Below the pieces are notes generated by a model. The model was not told where the DNA came from. It did no database searches and worked only from the letters and a program-made list of their open reading frames with translations. Positions 51,379-59,386 of a DNA stretch of 59,386 bases are shown here, piece after piece. Position numbers and translations under genes: made by a program. Source of the DNA: Acidobacteriaceae bacterium. GTDB taxonomy: Bacteria; Acidobacteriota; Terriglobia; Terriglobales; Acidobacteriaceae. Position 1 is the first letter of the stretch. Each line of letters opens with the position of its first letter. Where the stretch lies: the NCBI GenBank assembly GCA_003131315.1, contig PKUV01000169.1:278-59663 (forward strand), in the 5' to 3' direction.

Positions 51379-54222
51379 ATGAAGATCACGAGTTTCCTTC
51401 GCGGAGCAGGTTTCGCGGCCATTCTGGCCGTGACCAGCTATGCGTCCGCTCAAGTAGTTCTACCGACGGGTGCAACCATTACACCGAGCGCAGCTCCTGG
51501 GTCGGTGTTTCAACCCTTGACGGTTGCTTTGCCGGACTATCCCAACTATGAGCCGGACAGTGCCCAGACTACCTCCGTGAGCCCGGATGGCAAGACCTTG
51601 CTGATCCTGACCAGCGGTTTCAACTTGAACCTGGATGCGAACGGCAGCTACCAGCCGCAGGATTCCAGCGAGTACGTGTTCGTGTATGACATTTCCTCTC
51701 CCAAAGTGCCGGTCCAGAAGCAGGTCGTGCTGGTGCCGGATGCCTTCAGCGGCTTGGTCTGGAGTCCGGACGGCACCAAGTTCTACGTGGCCGGCGGCGT
51801 GGACGACAACGTTCACACTTACGCCCAGAGCAATGGCCAGTGGGTGGAAGCCGATACGCCGGTCTCCCTCAAACACAAGGGCGATTTGATGAATCAGGAG
51901 ACTTTCGTCGGTCCGACCGCCGCAGGCGTAGGCATTACCGCCGACGGCAGCACCGTGATCGTGGCCAACTATGAAACCGACTCGATCACATTAGTAGATG
52001 TTGTTCATGGTGCCGTACTCGCCGAGTACGATCTGCGTCCGGGCAGAATCAATCCCGCGCAGTCCGGCGTCGCGGGCGGCGAATTCCCGTTTGGCGTCGT
52101 GGTCGCGGGCAGCAACACAATTTACGTCTCCAGCACCCGCGATCGCGAGATCGTTGTGCTCAACCTCAACGCTGGCGTGCTCACTGTAACCAACCGCATC
52201 CCGGTCAACGGCAACCCGACGAAGATGATTCTGAACAAGGCCCAGACCCAGCTCTACGTAGCTGTGGCCAACGCCGACGCTCTGGTCGTCATCGGCACCA
52301 GTTCCAATACTGTGGTCAGTGAGGTGAACGTCAGCGCCCCGGTGGGCATTTTGGGCAACGGCAAGAACGTGCCCAAGGGCAGCAATCCCAACAGCGTCGC
52401 CCTCTCGCCAGACGAGAAGACCGCGTATCTGACGAATGGCGGCACCAACGATGTAGCTGTGGTCAGCTTGTCGGGCAAGAAGCCGGTTGTCACCGGATTG
52501 ATCCCGACGGGATGGCAGCCGAACTCTGTCAGCATCAGCCCCGACAATTCCACCCTCTACGTCGTGAACGGCAAGAGCCTCAACGGGCCGAATCCATTGA
52601 ACTGCCGCTACATCGGTTCTAATAACGGCGGCAATTATGGTTCGAACTGCCAGAACCCCTCGGCGCAGAACGGCTCCGGCAATCAATATGCCTGGCAGAA
52701 CATGAATGCCAGTCTTCTCACCTTGCCCGTGCCCAGCGCGACCGATCTCTCGCAGTTGACCGGACTGGTGGCGCAGAACAACGGCTTCAATCTGCAACTG
52801 ACCCAGCAAGACATCTCCACGATGCTCTTCCTGAAACAGCACATCCAGCACGTCATCTACATCGTGAAGGAAAACCGCACCTACGACCAGATACTGGGCG
52901 ACTTGACGAACGGCTCTAACGGCGATCCAACGCTCACCCAGTTCCCGTCGTTCGTTACGCCGAACTTCCACAACCTCGCCACCAACTTCGTAACTCTGGA
53001 CAACTTCTACGACAGCGGTATCGTCAGCATGGATGGCTGGCAGTGGTCCACCGCCGCTCGCGCGCTTGACCTCAACGAGAAAAGCGTTGTCGTCAACTAC
53101 GGCAAGGGCGGCGCTAACTACGACAGCGAAGGCACGGCGCGCAACATCAACGTCGCGGTTGTGGGCGTCGCCGCCCGCAAGGCGTGGCAACCGCTCTATC
53201 CGAACGATCCCGATCTGTTGCCGGGCACGCGCAACGAAGTGGCCGCCGACAGTGAAGATGGAAAAGAAGGCTTGGGTTACATCTGGGATTCAGCCCTCGC
53301 CGCCGGTCTCTCCATCCGCAACTACGGATTCTTCCTGGACAATGGCGCGAGTGGGGGAATCGATCCCTACCTGACCGAACCTTGCTCCGCCAAACCGCCG
53401 ATTCAGGTTGCCTTCCCGGCACACCCGGCGCTGCTCAAGAAGACCGACTACTGTTTCCGCGGTTGGGACCAGTCTTTTCCGGACTTCTTCCGCTACAAGG
53501 AGTGGGCGCGGGAATTCAACAACTACACGAAACACAACAATTTCCCGGCTCTCGAAACACTTCGCCTGGAGCATGACCATTTCGGCAACTTCGGCAGCGC
53601 CTCTTTCGGCGTGAACACGCCGGAAACACAGATTGCCGACAACGACTATGCGGTGGGCCTGGTGGTCGACAAGATCGCCCACAGTCCCTACGCCAACAGC
53701 ACTCTCATTTTCGTGATTGAAGACGACCCGCAGGATGGCGCCGACCACGTCAGCGGCAACCGCAGCGTCGGCTTCGTCATCGGTCCCTACGTGAAGCACA
53801 ACGCGGTAGTTTCCACTCACTACGCAACCGTCAACATGCTCCGGACGATCGAAGAAGTCCTGGACTTGTCCAAATTGAGCGTGCATGACTCGGGCGTGCC
53901 GCCAATGACGGACGCTTTTGACACCAATCAGGCGACCTGGACCTATTCCGCAGTCCCGGCGCCGATCCTCTACACCACCACGCTCCCCATCCTCAACAAA
54001 TACGTCCAGAACAATGCTGCGCTCCCACATCCCACGCACGACGCAGCTTGGTGGGAAGCGAAAACCAAGGGCTTCGACTTCAGCCAGGAAGACCAGAACG
54101 ACCCCGACAAGTTCAACCGGATCGTCTGGGAAGGCATGATGGGAGGCAAGCCCTATCCGACGACTCGCGCGAAGGCTGGGACGCCTCAGCCGGAGACAGT
54201 CAGCAAGACCGGCTCGGAATAG
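51379..54222 (+). CDS. secreted beta-propeller and phosphoesterase protein
   Basis: This 947-residue protein starts 8 nt after GGAGG and has a signal peptide (residues 1-24). A YncE-like beta-propeller spans about residues 60-430 with repeated units such as SVSPDGKTLLIL, AVANADALVVIGTSSN and SISPDNSTLYVVNG. The C-terminal half, from about 490, is a phosphoesterase domain of the alkaline-phosphatase superfamily (HVIYIVKENRTYDQILGDL, NFYDSGIVSMDGWQWS, HDHFGN and FVIEDDPQDGADHV). It probably cleaves phosphate esters outside the cell. A TonB-dependent receptor follows. Confidence 0.87.
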   Translation: MKITSFLRGAGFAAILAVTSYASAQVVLPTGATITPSAAPGSVFQPLTVALPDYPNYEPDSAQTTSVSPDGKTLLILTSGFNLNLDANGSYQPQDSSEYVFVYDISSPKVPVQKQVVLVPDAFSGLVWSPDGTKFYVAGGVDDNVHTYAQSNGQWVEADTPVSLKHKGDLMNQETFVGPTAAGVGITADGSTVIVANYETDSITLVDVVHGAVLAEYDLRPGRINPAQSGVAGGEFPFGVVVAGSNTIYVSSTRDREIVVLNLNAGVLTVTNRIPVNGNPTKMILNKAQTQLYVAVANADALVVIGTSSNTVVSEVNVSAPVGILGNGKNVPKGSNPNSVALSPDEKTAYLTNGGTNDVAVVSLSGKKPVVTGLIPTGWQPNSVSISPDNSTLYVVNGKSLNGPNPLNCRYIGSNNGGNYGSNCQNPSAQNGSGNQYAWQNMNASLLTLPVPSATDLSQLTGLVAQNNGFNLQLTQQDISTMLFLKQHIQHVIYIVKENRTYDQILGDLTNGSNGDPTLTQFPSFVTPNFHNLATNFVTLDNFYDSGIVSMDGWQWSTAARALDLNEKSVVVNYGKGGANYDSEGTARNINVAVVGVAARKAWQPLYPNDPDLLPGTRNEVAADSEDGKEGLGYIWDSALAAGLSIRNYGFFLDNGASGGIDPYLTEPCSAKPPIQVAFPAHPALLKKTDYCFRGWDQSFPDFFRYKEWAREFNNYTKHNNFPALETLRLEHDHFGNFGSASFGVNTPETQIADNDYAVGLVVDKIAHSPYANSTLIFVIEDDPQDGADHVSGNRSVGFVIGPYVKHNAVVSTHYATVNMLRTIEEVLDLSKLSVHDSGVPPMTDAFDTNQATWTYSAVPAPILYTTTLPILNKYVQNNAALPHPTHDAAWWEAKTKGFDFSQEDQNDPDKFNRIVWEGMMGGKPYPTTRAKAGTPQPETVSKTGSE

Positions 54223-54249
54223 ACCCCGAGCCGCAGTAAAGCAAGTATT

Positions 54250-54281
54250 CCGGCTGTCCGCTTACTAACGCGGGCAGCCGG
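54250..54281 (+). terminator. terminator hairpin after the phosphoesterase gene
   Basis: A 12-bp stem (CCGGCTGTCCGC with GCGGGCAGCCGG, one G-U pair) with an 8-nt loop lies 28 bp after the stop codon, but the following U tract is weak (GAGTATCTTT). Confidence 0.5.
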
Positions 54282-54341
54282 GAGTATCTTTAAATTCAAG
54301 CGGCTGTCTCAACCGGAAGCAGCCGAGCGTGGGATTCGGCA

Positions 54342-57300
54342 ATGAAAAAGTTTGGTTATATCCTGGTTCTCCTCTTCGGTACGCTTTTAGCTAAATCGCA
54401 TTCCCAGAGTGTGGTGACGACTGGAGTTGTGCGCGGCGTGGCCAGGGACAGCTCGGGTGCCGTGGTTCCGGGCGCCACCGTTGTTCTTTCCGCTCGCAGC
54501 ACCGGCCAGTCTTCGACGCGGAAAACCAACGATGCGGGGATTTTTGTATTCCCCTCTCAGCCCGTCGGCACCTATAGCCTGGAAGTGACAGCTGCCGGAT
54601 TCCGCAAGGGAGTCGTGGAAGCCATCGCTGTACAGGTCGGGCAGCCGACAGCTGTGAACGTCACCCTCCAGCCTGGAGCGAGCAGCGAGTCGATTACGGT
54701 AAACGGCGAATCCCCCCTTCTGCGGACGGAAGACTCCAATCAGAGTTCGGTCGTGAATCGCGAACTTCTTGATGGTCTGCCCCTCAGCGGAAGGCGATTC
54801 CTCGATTTCGCCTTGCTCGTTCCCAATGCCAGCCCCGACGGCCAGAACGGCCTGGTCAGCTTTGCCGGTGAACAAGGCGGCGAGGATACGGGTTACGCCA
54901 ACGCCAACGGCGCAAATTCATTCACCGTCGACGGCGCCAGCGCCACCAGCAACTACTTCGGCAACGCGCGCGGCGGCGAGAAAGTCCCGTACATCTTTGG
55001 CGAGAATGCCATCGAGGAGTTCCAGGTTGCCGTGTCCCCGTATCGAGCGGATTACGGCGGAGCAGCATCTGGCTTTCTGAATGTGGTGACGCGCTCCGGC
55101 AGCGACGCTGTCCACGGCGGCGGGTTCTACTACAACCGCAATTCTGGAACCGGCGCCAACGACGCCATCGACAAGGAATACGGCTTTTCGCGCCCGGTCG
55201 ACATTCTGCAGCAGTTCGGCGGAAGCCTCGGAGGTCCGATCGTTTCTCACCGCGCCTGGTACTTTGTCGATTACGAGCAGCAGCGCCGGAAGGATCCCAT
55301 CACCGCGATCAATCCCGGTTTCACGGGCCTGGACGAGACAAGTTTCGGCGTTCCCGCCGGCACGCAGCTTCCAGCGCCCAGCTCATCGTTCCCCGTTCCC
55401 AGCAGCCTGTCACAGCCGGATCCGACCAAACGCGTTTATCTGCAGGACGTGGCGAACACGCTGAACGCAATTCAATCGAATCTTGGAGTTCAATCCCGCT
55501 TCGGCAATGACTGGGCGCTGTTTTCCAAGATCGACTACCGCGATTCGAAAGACGACCGCTTCTACCTCAGCCTCAACTGGAACCGCTTCGATGCCCCCAA
55601 CGGCTTCATCCTCGGCAGCCAGACCGCGCTTTTCGGCAAGAGCACGCTGGCCAACGCCTTCGTGCGCGACTACCACGCCAGCACCGGCTGGAGTCACGCT
55701 TATGGCAGCAATCTGCTCAACGAATTGCACGCCAGCTTCTCGCGCGACGACCAGTATTCCACTCCGACTGGAATAGTCAATCCCATTCTTCCAACCGTGT
55801 TGCTGACCGGTGGAAGCAACTTCCAATTGGGCAACGCTGGCTTTGCCGGCGGACGCACCGACGAAGCCATATGGCAGTTCTCCGACCACGTCAGCTATCT
55901 GCGAGGTAAGCACACCTTTAAGTTCGGAGTCGAATTCACGCGCACTCACCTCACCGACCTCGCTTTCGGCGGCTTTGATCCCGACGCGCAACAGCAGAAT
56001 GGCACCTTCCGCGGTACCTACAGTTTCTCAAGTCTCCCGTACTTCGCCATCGGGAGATACGACAACTTCTTTCAGAGCACGGGCCAGCCCAAGTTTTCTT
56101 TCAATGTCCCTTATCTCGGCTTCTATTTTCACGATACCTACCAGGTTCGTCCGCGTCTCACGCTCGATTTAGGCGTGCGCGAGGATTTCCAGGTCTATCC
56201 GCAGCCCAAAGAGAATCCGGCATTTCCGTTGACCGGCCAATTTCCCAACCAATATCGGCGCATCGCACCGCGCTTCGGATTCGCCTGGCAGCCACTGGAC
56301 AAGACCGTGGTCCGCGGCGGATTCGGGATGTTCTACGAGAATTTCAACGGCCTGAATTACCGCAATTCGGTGGTCTCCAACGGACTGCTGTCGCAGCAGG
56401 CCTCGGTATCCCTTGGTTATGATTCGAGCCTGGCCCCCAACCAGCAGCAGGCAACCTTCCCCAACCAGATCTCGGATCCTTCACTATTCTCGGCGTCCGA
56501 CATCTCGCTGGTGGACCCCCATTTCCGTTTCCCCTACATACTGCAGGGAAGTTTGCAGATCGAGCGGGAGATCCTGCCAGATACCGTCGTGACCATCGGA
56601 ACCACCTGGACGCATGGGGTCCACTTGGCCTCTTCGAGTGCCTACGACATGAACTTGAACCGGCCCACGGGCACGACAACCTATACTCTCTGCCCGGCCG
56701 GAACGACGGACGTGAACCAATGCGCTGGTGGTAAGTCGGCCGTGCTTCCAAATCTCGACTCAGGCCTCCTGAAAAAGAATGAGGGGCGACTTACCTCAGC
56801 GTTTCAACAAATCAACGCGCTGATCTCCCCCGGCATCAACAACTACAATTCGCTGTTCATCCAGGGCCAAAGACGCTTCCGCCATGGACTGGCTTTTCAG
56901 ACTGCCTATACGTTTTCCAAGAACATTATGTCGCAAGGCGTGGATTTTAATAACCAGTTTGACTTCAGCAACACCCACGCGCCGTACCTGCTGGATCAAC
57001 GCCATCGCCTCTCCATCGCCGCGGTCTACGAACCAGGCTTGGGAGCCAATTTGCACGATGGGTTTTTGCGGGCAGCCCTGTCAGATTGGACCATCAGCAC
57101 GGTGATGCAGTTCGCCTCCGGTCGCCCCTATGCGGCGCTGATCGATGTTTCTTGCGCTGTCAATACCCTCAACCCAGACGGTTCTTGTCCAGCCACTGCT
57201 CTTCAGACCGCGATCAACAACACCGCCGCCCTGCAGGCCACCGCCAATTCCGCTCTTGGCATCAACGCCGGCAGCCCGAGTCCCTTTACCGGCTTGGACT

Positions 57301-57608
57301 CTTTCTACGGTCCCTGGACCGAGCAGATCGATCTTGGACTTACGCGAAGGTTCAACCTAACGGAACGCCATGCGCTCACCTTGCAGGCGCAGGTGTTCAA
57401 CGTGATGAATCACGCGAACTACTACGTCCAGAACGGCACGGGAGCGATTCCCATCCAATACAGCCCGATCGGGAGTACCTGCGGCGACGGAGCGACCCCA
57501 AACCAGCAGTGCTATCTCGTCTCCACCCCAGGCTTTGGGACACTGCAGACCATCAACGCACTGAATGGACCGCGCGTAATACAGTTCTCGCTCAAGTGGA
57601 CGTTCTGA
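54342..57608 (+). CDS. TonB-dependent receptor with carboxypeptidase-regulatory-like domain
   Basis: This 1088-residue outer-membrane transporter has a signal peptide (residues 1-22), a carboxypeptidase-regulatory-like beta domain (about 27-110, GVVRGVARDSSGAVVPGATV), a plug (about 120-235) and a large beta-barrel ending in an aromatic residue (FSLKWTF). This architecture is common and heavily expanded in Acidobacteriota. It probably takes up oligosaccharides or peptides; the ligand is unknown. It could work with the phosphoesterase just upstream. Confidence 0.9.
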   Translation: MKKFGYILVLLFGTLLAKSHSQSVVTTGVVRGVARDSSGAVVPGATVVLSARSTGQSSTRKTNDAGIFVFPSQPVGTYSLEVTAAGFRKGVVEAIAVQVGQPTAVNVTLQPGASSESITVNGESPLLRTEDSNQSSVVNRELLDGLPLSGRRFLDFALLVPNASPDGQNGLVSFAGEQGGEDTGYANANGANSFTVDGASATSNYFGNARGGEKVPYIFGENAIEEFQVAVSPYRADYGGAASGFLNVVTRSGSDAVHGGGFYYNRNSGTGANDAIDKEYGFSRPVDILQQFGGSLGGPIVSHRAWYFVDYEQQRRKDPITAINPGFTGLDETSFGVPAGTQLPAPSSSFPVPSSLSQPDPTKRVYLQDVANTLNAIQSNLGVQSRFGNDWALFSKIDYRDSKDDRFYLSLNWNRFDAPNGFILGSQTALFGKSTLANAFVRDYHASTGWSHAYGSNLLNELHASFSRDDQYSTPTGIVNPILPTVLLTGGSNFQLGNAGFAGGRTDEAIWQFSDHVSYLRGKHTFKFGVEFTRTHLTDLAFGGFDPDAQQQNGTFRGTYSFSSLPYFAIGRYDNFFQSTGQPKFSFNVPYLGFYFHDTYQVRPRLTLDLGVREDFQVYPQPKENPAFPLTGQFPNQYRRIAPRFGFAWQPLDKTVVRGGFGMFYENFNGLNYRNSVVSNGLLSQQASVSLGYDSSLAPNQQQATFPNQISDPSLFSASDISLVDPHFRFPYILQGSLQIEREILPDTVVTIGTTWTHGVHLASSSAYDMNLNRPTGTTTYTLCPAGTTDVNQCAGGKSAVLPNLDSGLLKKNEGRLTSAFQQINALISPGINNYNSLFIQGQRRFRHGLAFQTAYTFSKNIMSQGVDFNNQFDFSNTHAPYLLDQRHRLSIAAVYEPGLGANLHDGFLRAALSDWTISTVMQFASGRPYAALIDVSCAVNTLNPDGSCPATALQTAINNTAALQATANSALGINAGSPSPFTGLDSFYGPWTEQIDLGLTRRFNLTERHALTLQAQVFNVMNHANYYVQNGTGAIPIQYSPIGSTCGDGATPNQQCYLVSTPGFGTLQTINALNGPRVIQFSLKWTF

Positions 57609-57755
57609 ATTGCAGAGTCCAGAAGCAAGACGGCATAAGCGAACTGCATAAGTAAGGTATTCCCCCGTGCCCCTCTGTGTCCCCTGTGGTCAGGCTTTTA
57701 CATTTCGCTGAGAGCTGAAAGCCGAGAACCGTCAACCCGAAACGGAGAACTAGTT

Positions 57756-59207
57756 CTAGAAGTCCAAATGAAACCGCAAACTCGGCACCAGCACCGACCC
57801 TCGGTCGCGGTTGTAGCCAGGATTGCTTACGTGCTGCAAGTCGAACGCGGTGTAGATGCCCCGCCAGACATGCACGTTATAGTAAGTCTCGAGGATGTTT
57901 TCGCGCCCGTAATTGAGTCCGCCATCGCCCAGCAAAAAGCCCATTCCGCCCAGCCGCAGATAATTCTGGTGGTCTTTCTTGATTGCGTTGGTCACCACCA
58001 CCACGCCGATCTTGTCGAGCCTGCGCTTCCAGCGCTCTCCGGCAAGATCGCCTCCCGCCTGCAGGGTCTGGTCCACTTCGGTGTAAGCGAAGGATTCGTG
58101 CTGGCCTTCGTTCCATCCGAAGCGGGAGAAAGCGCGGGCATTCTTGCTGACCTGCTGCATCAGATTCACGTCGAACCCATACTTGATCGTGGTGCGCTCC
58201 GGGTGGTCGGTAATGATAGGCCGCGTTGTCTTACCGGCCAGGTAATTGGCGACGGCGTCCCGGTACACGCCCATGTTGGCGTGGTTAACGAATGTCAGAA
58301 GACGGAGGCTGGTATTCCGTTTCCCGGCGACACTGGGATGCAATTCCAGTTCGAAATTCTCTCCCCGCGCTTTGCGCAGGTTCCACTGCAGGTCAATGCC
58401 ATTGGCGATTTTCGGCATCAGCGCCTCGGCGAACCGGAAAGCCCAGTTGCGCTCGTGGTATTCGGCGAGCAACCCCATCGTGTATCCGCGCGTGTCCGCG
58501 GCATAGTCGTAGGCGCCATTGTCGTCCACCGTCCAGTTCATGAACTGCAAGTGGCTGTCGGTGCCGGCGTCGTTGATGTCAAGGAAGTCGTTCATCCCCA
58601 TCTTGCCGAAGCGAAGCTCGATCCGCCGCACCGGGACCTTCGTCGCCAGGTACCAGGGAGTGCGTTCCTCCTCCACCGTCTCGTCACTCAAAGGAATAAT
58701 CTGACGAATCATCCCGCGCGCAATGTAGGGCACGGGTCCGAGCATAGGGTTGCGCACCACGTCGAGGTCGGTGAAGCCGGCGAGCCCGAAAGCGTCGCTG
58801 ATGCCGCCGCCATCGGCCATCTCGAAGTGCATGAAAATCTCGGTGGTGCTGGTGATCTGCACTCCGGTATAGAGCGTACCGATATTCGAAGTGGCATGCT
58901 CGGCCCCCGTCCGAAAACTGTTCGGGCCGCTGTACTTGGCATCGAACGACGGATGCCACTGCATGATGATGTTGTCTTGTCCGGAAACCCACCACCGCGA
59001 GGTCTGAGAGTGCGGGAACATGGTGAGCACGGGATCATCCGGAGCACCTTCCGATGCCGGTGACGCCGTATCGCCTGCCCCCTGCGCCCAACTGCTGGTT
59101 GAAAACGCAAGCAGCAATGCGAGGCCGAAGAGAACAGCAAGCCACTTCGTCGCGCCCCCGGTATGTGGAATGTTGGTGTAGGACTGGCGGCTTATTCTCA
59201 CGATCAC
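57756..59207 (-). CDS. OprB-like carbohydrate porin
   Basis: This 483-residue outer-membrane protein has a signal peptide (cleavage near SSWAQG) and a strand-rich barrel ending LRFHLDF. The N-terminal region (HSQTSRWWVSGQDNIIMQWHPSF) and FGKMGMNDFLDINDAGTDSH fit the OprB carbohydrate-selective porin family. A few Met alternatives exist for the start. It is convergent with the TonB-dependent receptor. Confidence 0.8.
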   Translation of the reverse strand: MIVRISRQSYTNIPHTGGATKWLAVLFGLALLLAFSTSSWAQGAGDTASPASEGAPDDPVLTMFPHSQTSRWWVSGQDNIIMQWHPSFDAKYSGPNSFRTGAEHATSNIGTLYTGVQITSTTEIFMHFEMADGGGISDAFGLAGFTDLDVVRNPMLGPVPYIARGMIRQIIPLSDETVEEERTPWYLATKVPVRRIELRFGKMGMNDFLDINDAGTDSHLQFMNWTVDDNGAYDYAADTRGYTMGLLAEYHERNWAFRFAEALMPKIANGIDLQWNLRKARGENFELELHPSVAGKRNTSLRLLTFVNHANMGVYRDAVANYLAGKTTRPIITDHPERTTIKYGFDVNLMQQVSKNARAFSRFGWNEGQHESFAYTEVDQTLQAGGDLAGERWKRRLDKIGVVVVTNAIKKDHQNYLRLGGMGFLLGDGGLNYGRENILETYYNVHVWRGIYTAFDLQHVSNPGYNRDRGSVLVPSLRFHLDF

Positions 59208-59319
59208 AATTTTCCGTAATTGGAGTTATACCTGAAGTGATCGCTTGCTCGCCGCGCGCTGGGTGAGAGAGGCTGCGCATAATCGGACTGGTGCCGAAGA
59301 ACCTTCCAGAAACTAAAAA

Positions 59320-59350
59320 AGGACAGCCCGGAGCCCCCCAAGGCCGTCCT
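59320..59350 (-). terminator. intrinsic terminator of a gene beyond the right edge
   Basis: On the minus strand a 9-bp stem (AGGACGGCC with GGCTGTCCT, one G-U pair) is followed by a T6 run. It would end a leftward gene lying outside the window. No gene or other structure was seen from 59208 to 59315. Confidence 0.65.
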
Positions 59351-59386
59351 GATAAACCCTCCCGGTTAGAGCATTTTCATATTTAG

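Overview
The window looks like a chromosomal segment of an Acidobacteriota bacterium (Terriglobia, Koribacter-like). The grounds are a high-GC genome, an acidobacterial-type VWFA exported protein, a very large TonB-dependent receptor with an N-terminal carboxypeptidase-regulatory-like domain, a short C/H-rich protein family that I know from this phylum, and many small palindromic and tandem intergenic repeats. This is judgement from sequence reading; no database search was run.

Layout. 1-2300: a TetR regulator and an HlyD-type efflux adaptor, minus strand. 2309-6353: a frameshifted C/H-rich gene, then a minus-strand unit made of a SAM-I riboswitch, a threonine-synthase-like PLP enzyme and a CysO-like sulfur-carrier protein ending in GGLQ; D-Ala-D-Ala ligase lies upstream on the same strand. 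6634-11485: exported proteins (a small secreted protein, a VWFA protein, a large Asn/Gly/Tyr-rich protein, a BamE-like protein). 11750-21438: mostly minus-strand metabolic and housekeeping genes (arginase, AsnRS, a TIM-barrel isomerase coupled to gamma-glutamyltransferase, an MmcQ/YjbR protein, an exported protein, an HtrA protease, hydantoinase B). 21576-24407: SppA, HU, a periplasmic-binding-protein-like gene without a signal peptide, and a CAU-anticodon tRNA. 24388-25599: a 1.2-kb segment bounded by a 24-bp duplication of the tRNA 3' end and carrying a Crp/Fnr regulator. 25608-35301: a complete Kdp potassium locus in which KdpD is split into two divergently encoded halves, with KdpE, a beta-barrel porin, two microproteins and kdpFABC. 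35467-40693: a lipid kinase, an S10 carboxypeptidase, purM, purN and an unknown conserved gene. 40930-50924: RidA, an acidic/basic two-part Lys-Ala repeat protein, an FtsX-type permease, a lipoprotein and MltG, an AI-2E family permease, RuvX, CarD diverging from GreA, a CDP-alcohol phosphatidyltransferase and an isoaspartyl peptidase. 51379-59207: a secreted beta-propeller/phosphoesterase, a TonB-dependent receptor and an OprB-like porin.

The most interesting unit is the riboswitch-controlled pair at 2914-4820. A SAM-I aptamer with a matched P1 stem and a following terminator hairpin precedes a PLP enzyme annotated by homology as threonine synthase and a 93-residue CysO-like protein. SAM control is expected of methionine-branch genes. 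I therefore infer that the pair may move sulfur from a protein thiocarboxylate into homocysteine (or a related thiol) from O-phosphohomoserine, with the LQ tail needing removal by a JAMM protease encoded elsewhere.

At least two families of structured 130-220-bp palindromic elements with terminal inverted repeats are scattered between genes, and similar palindromes sit in frame inside ddl and the hydantoinase B gene.
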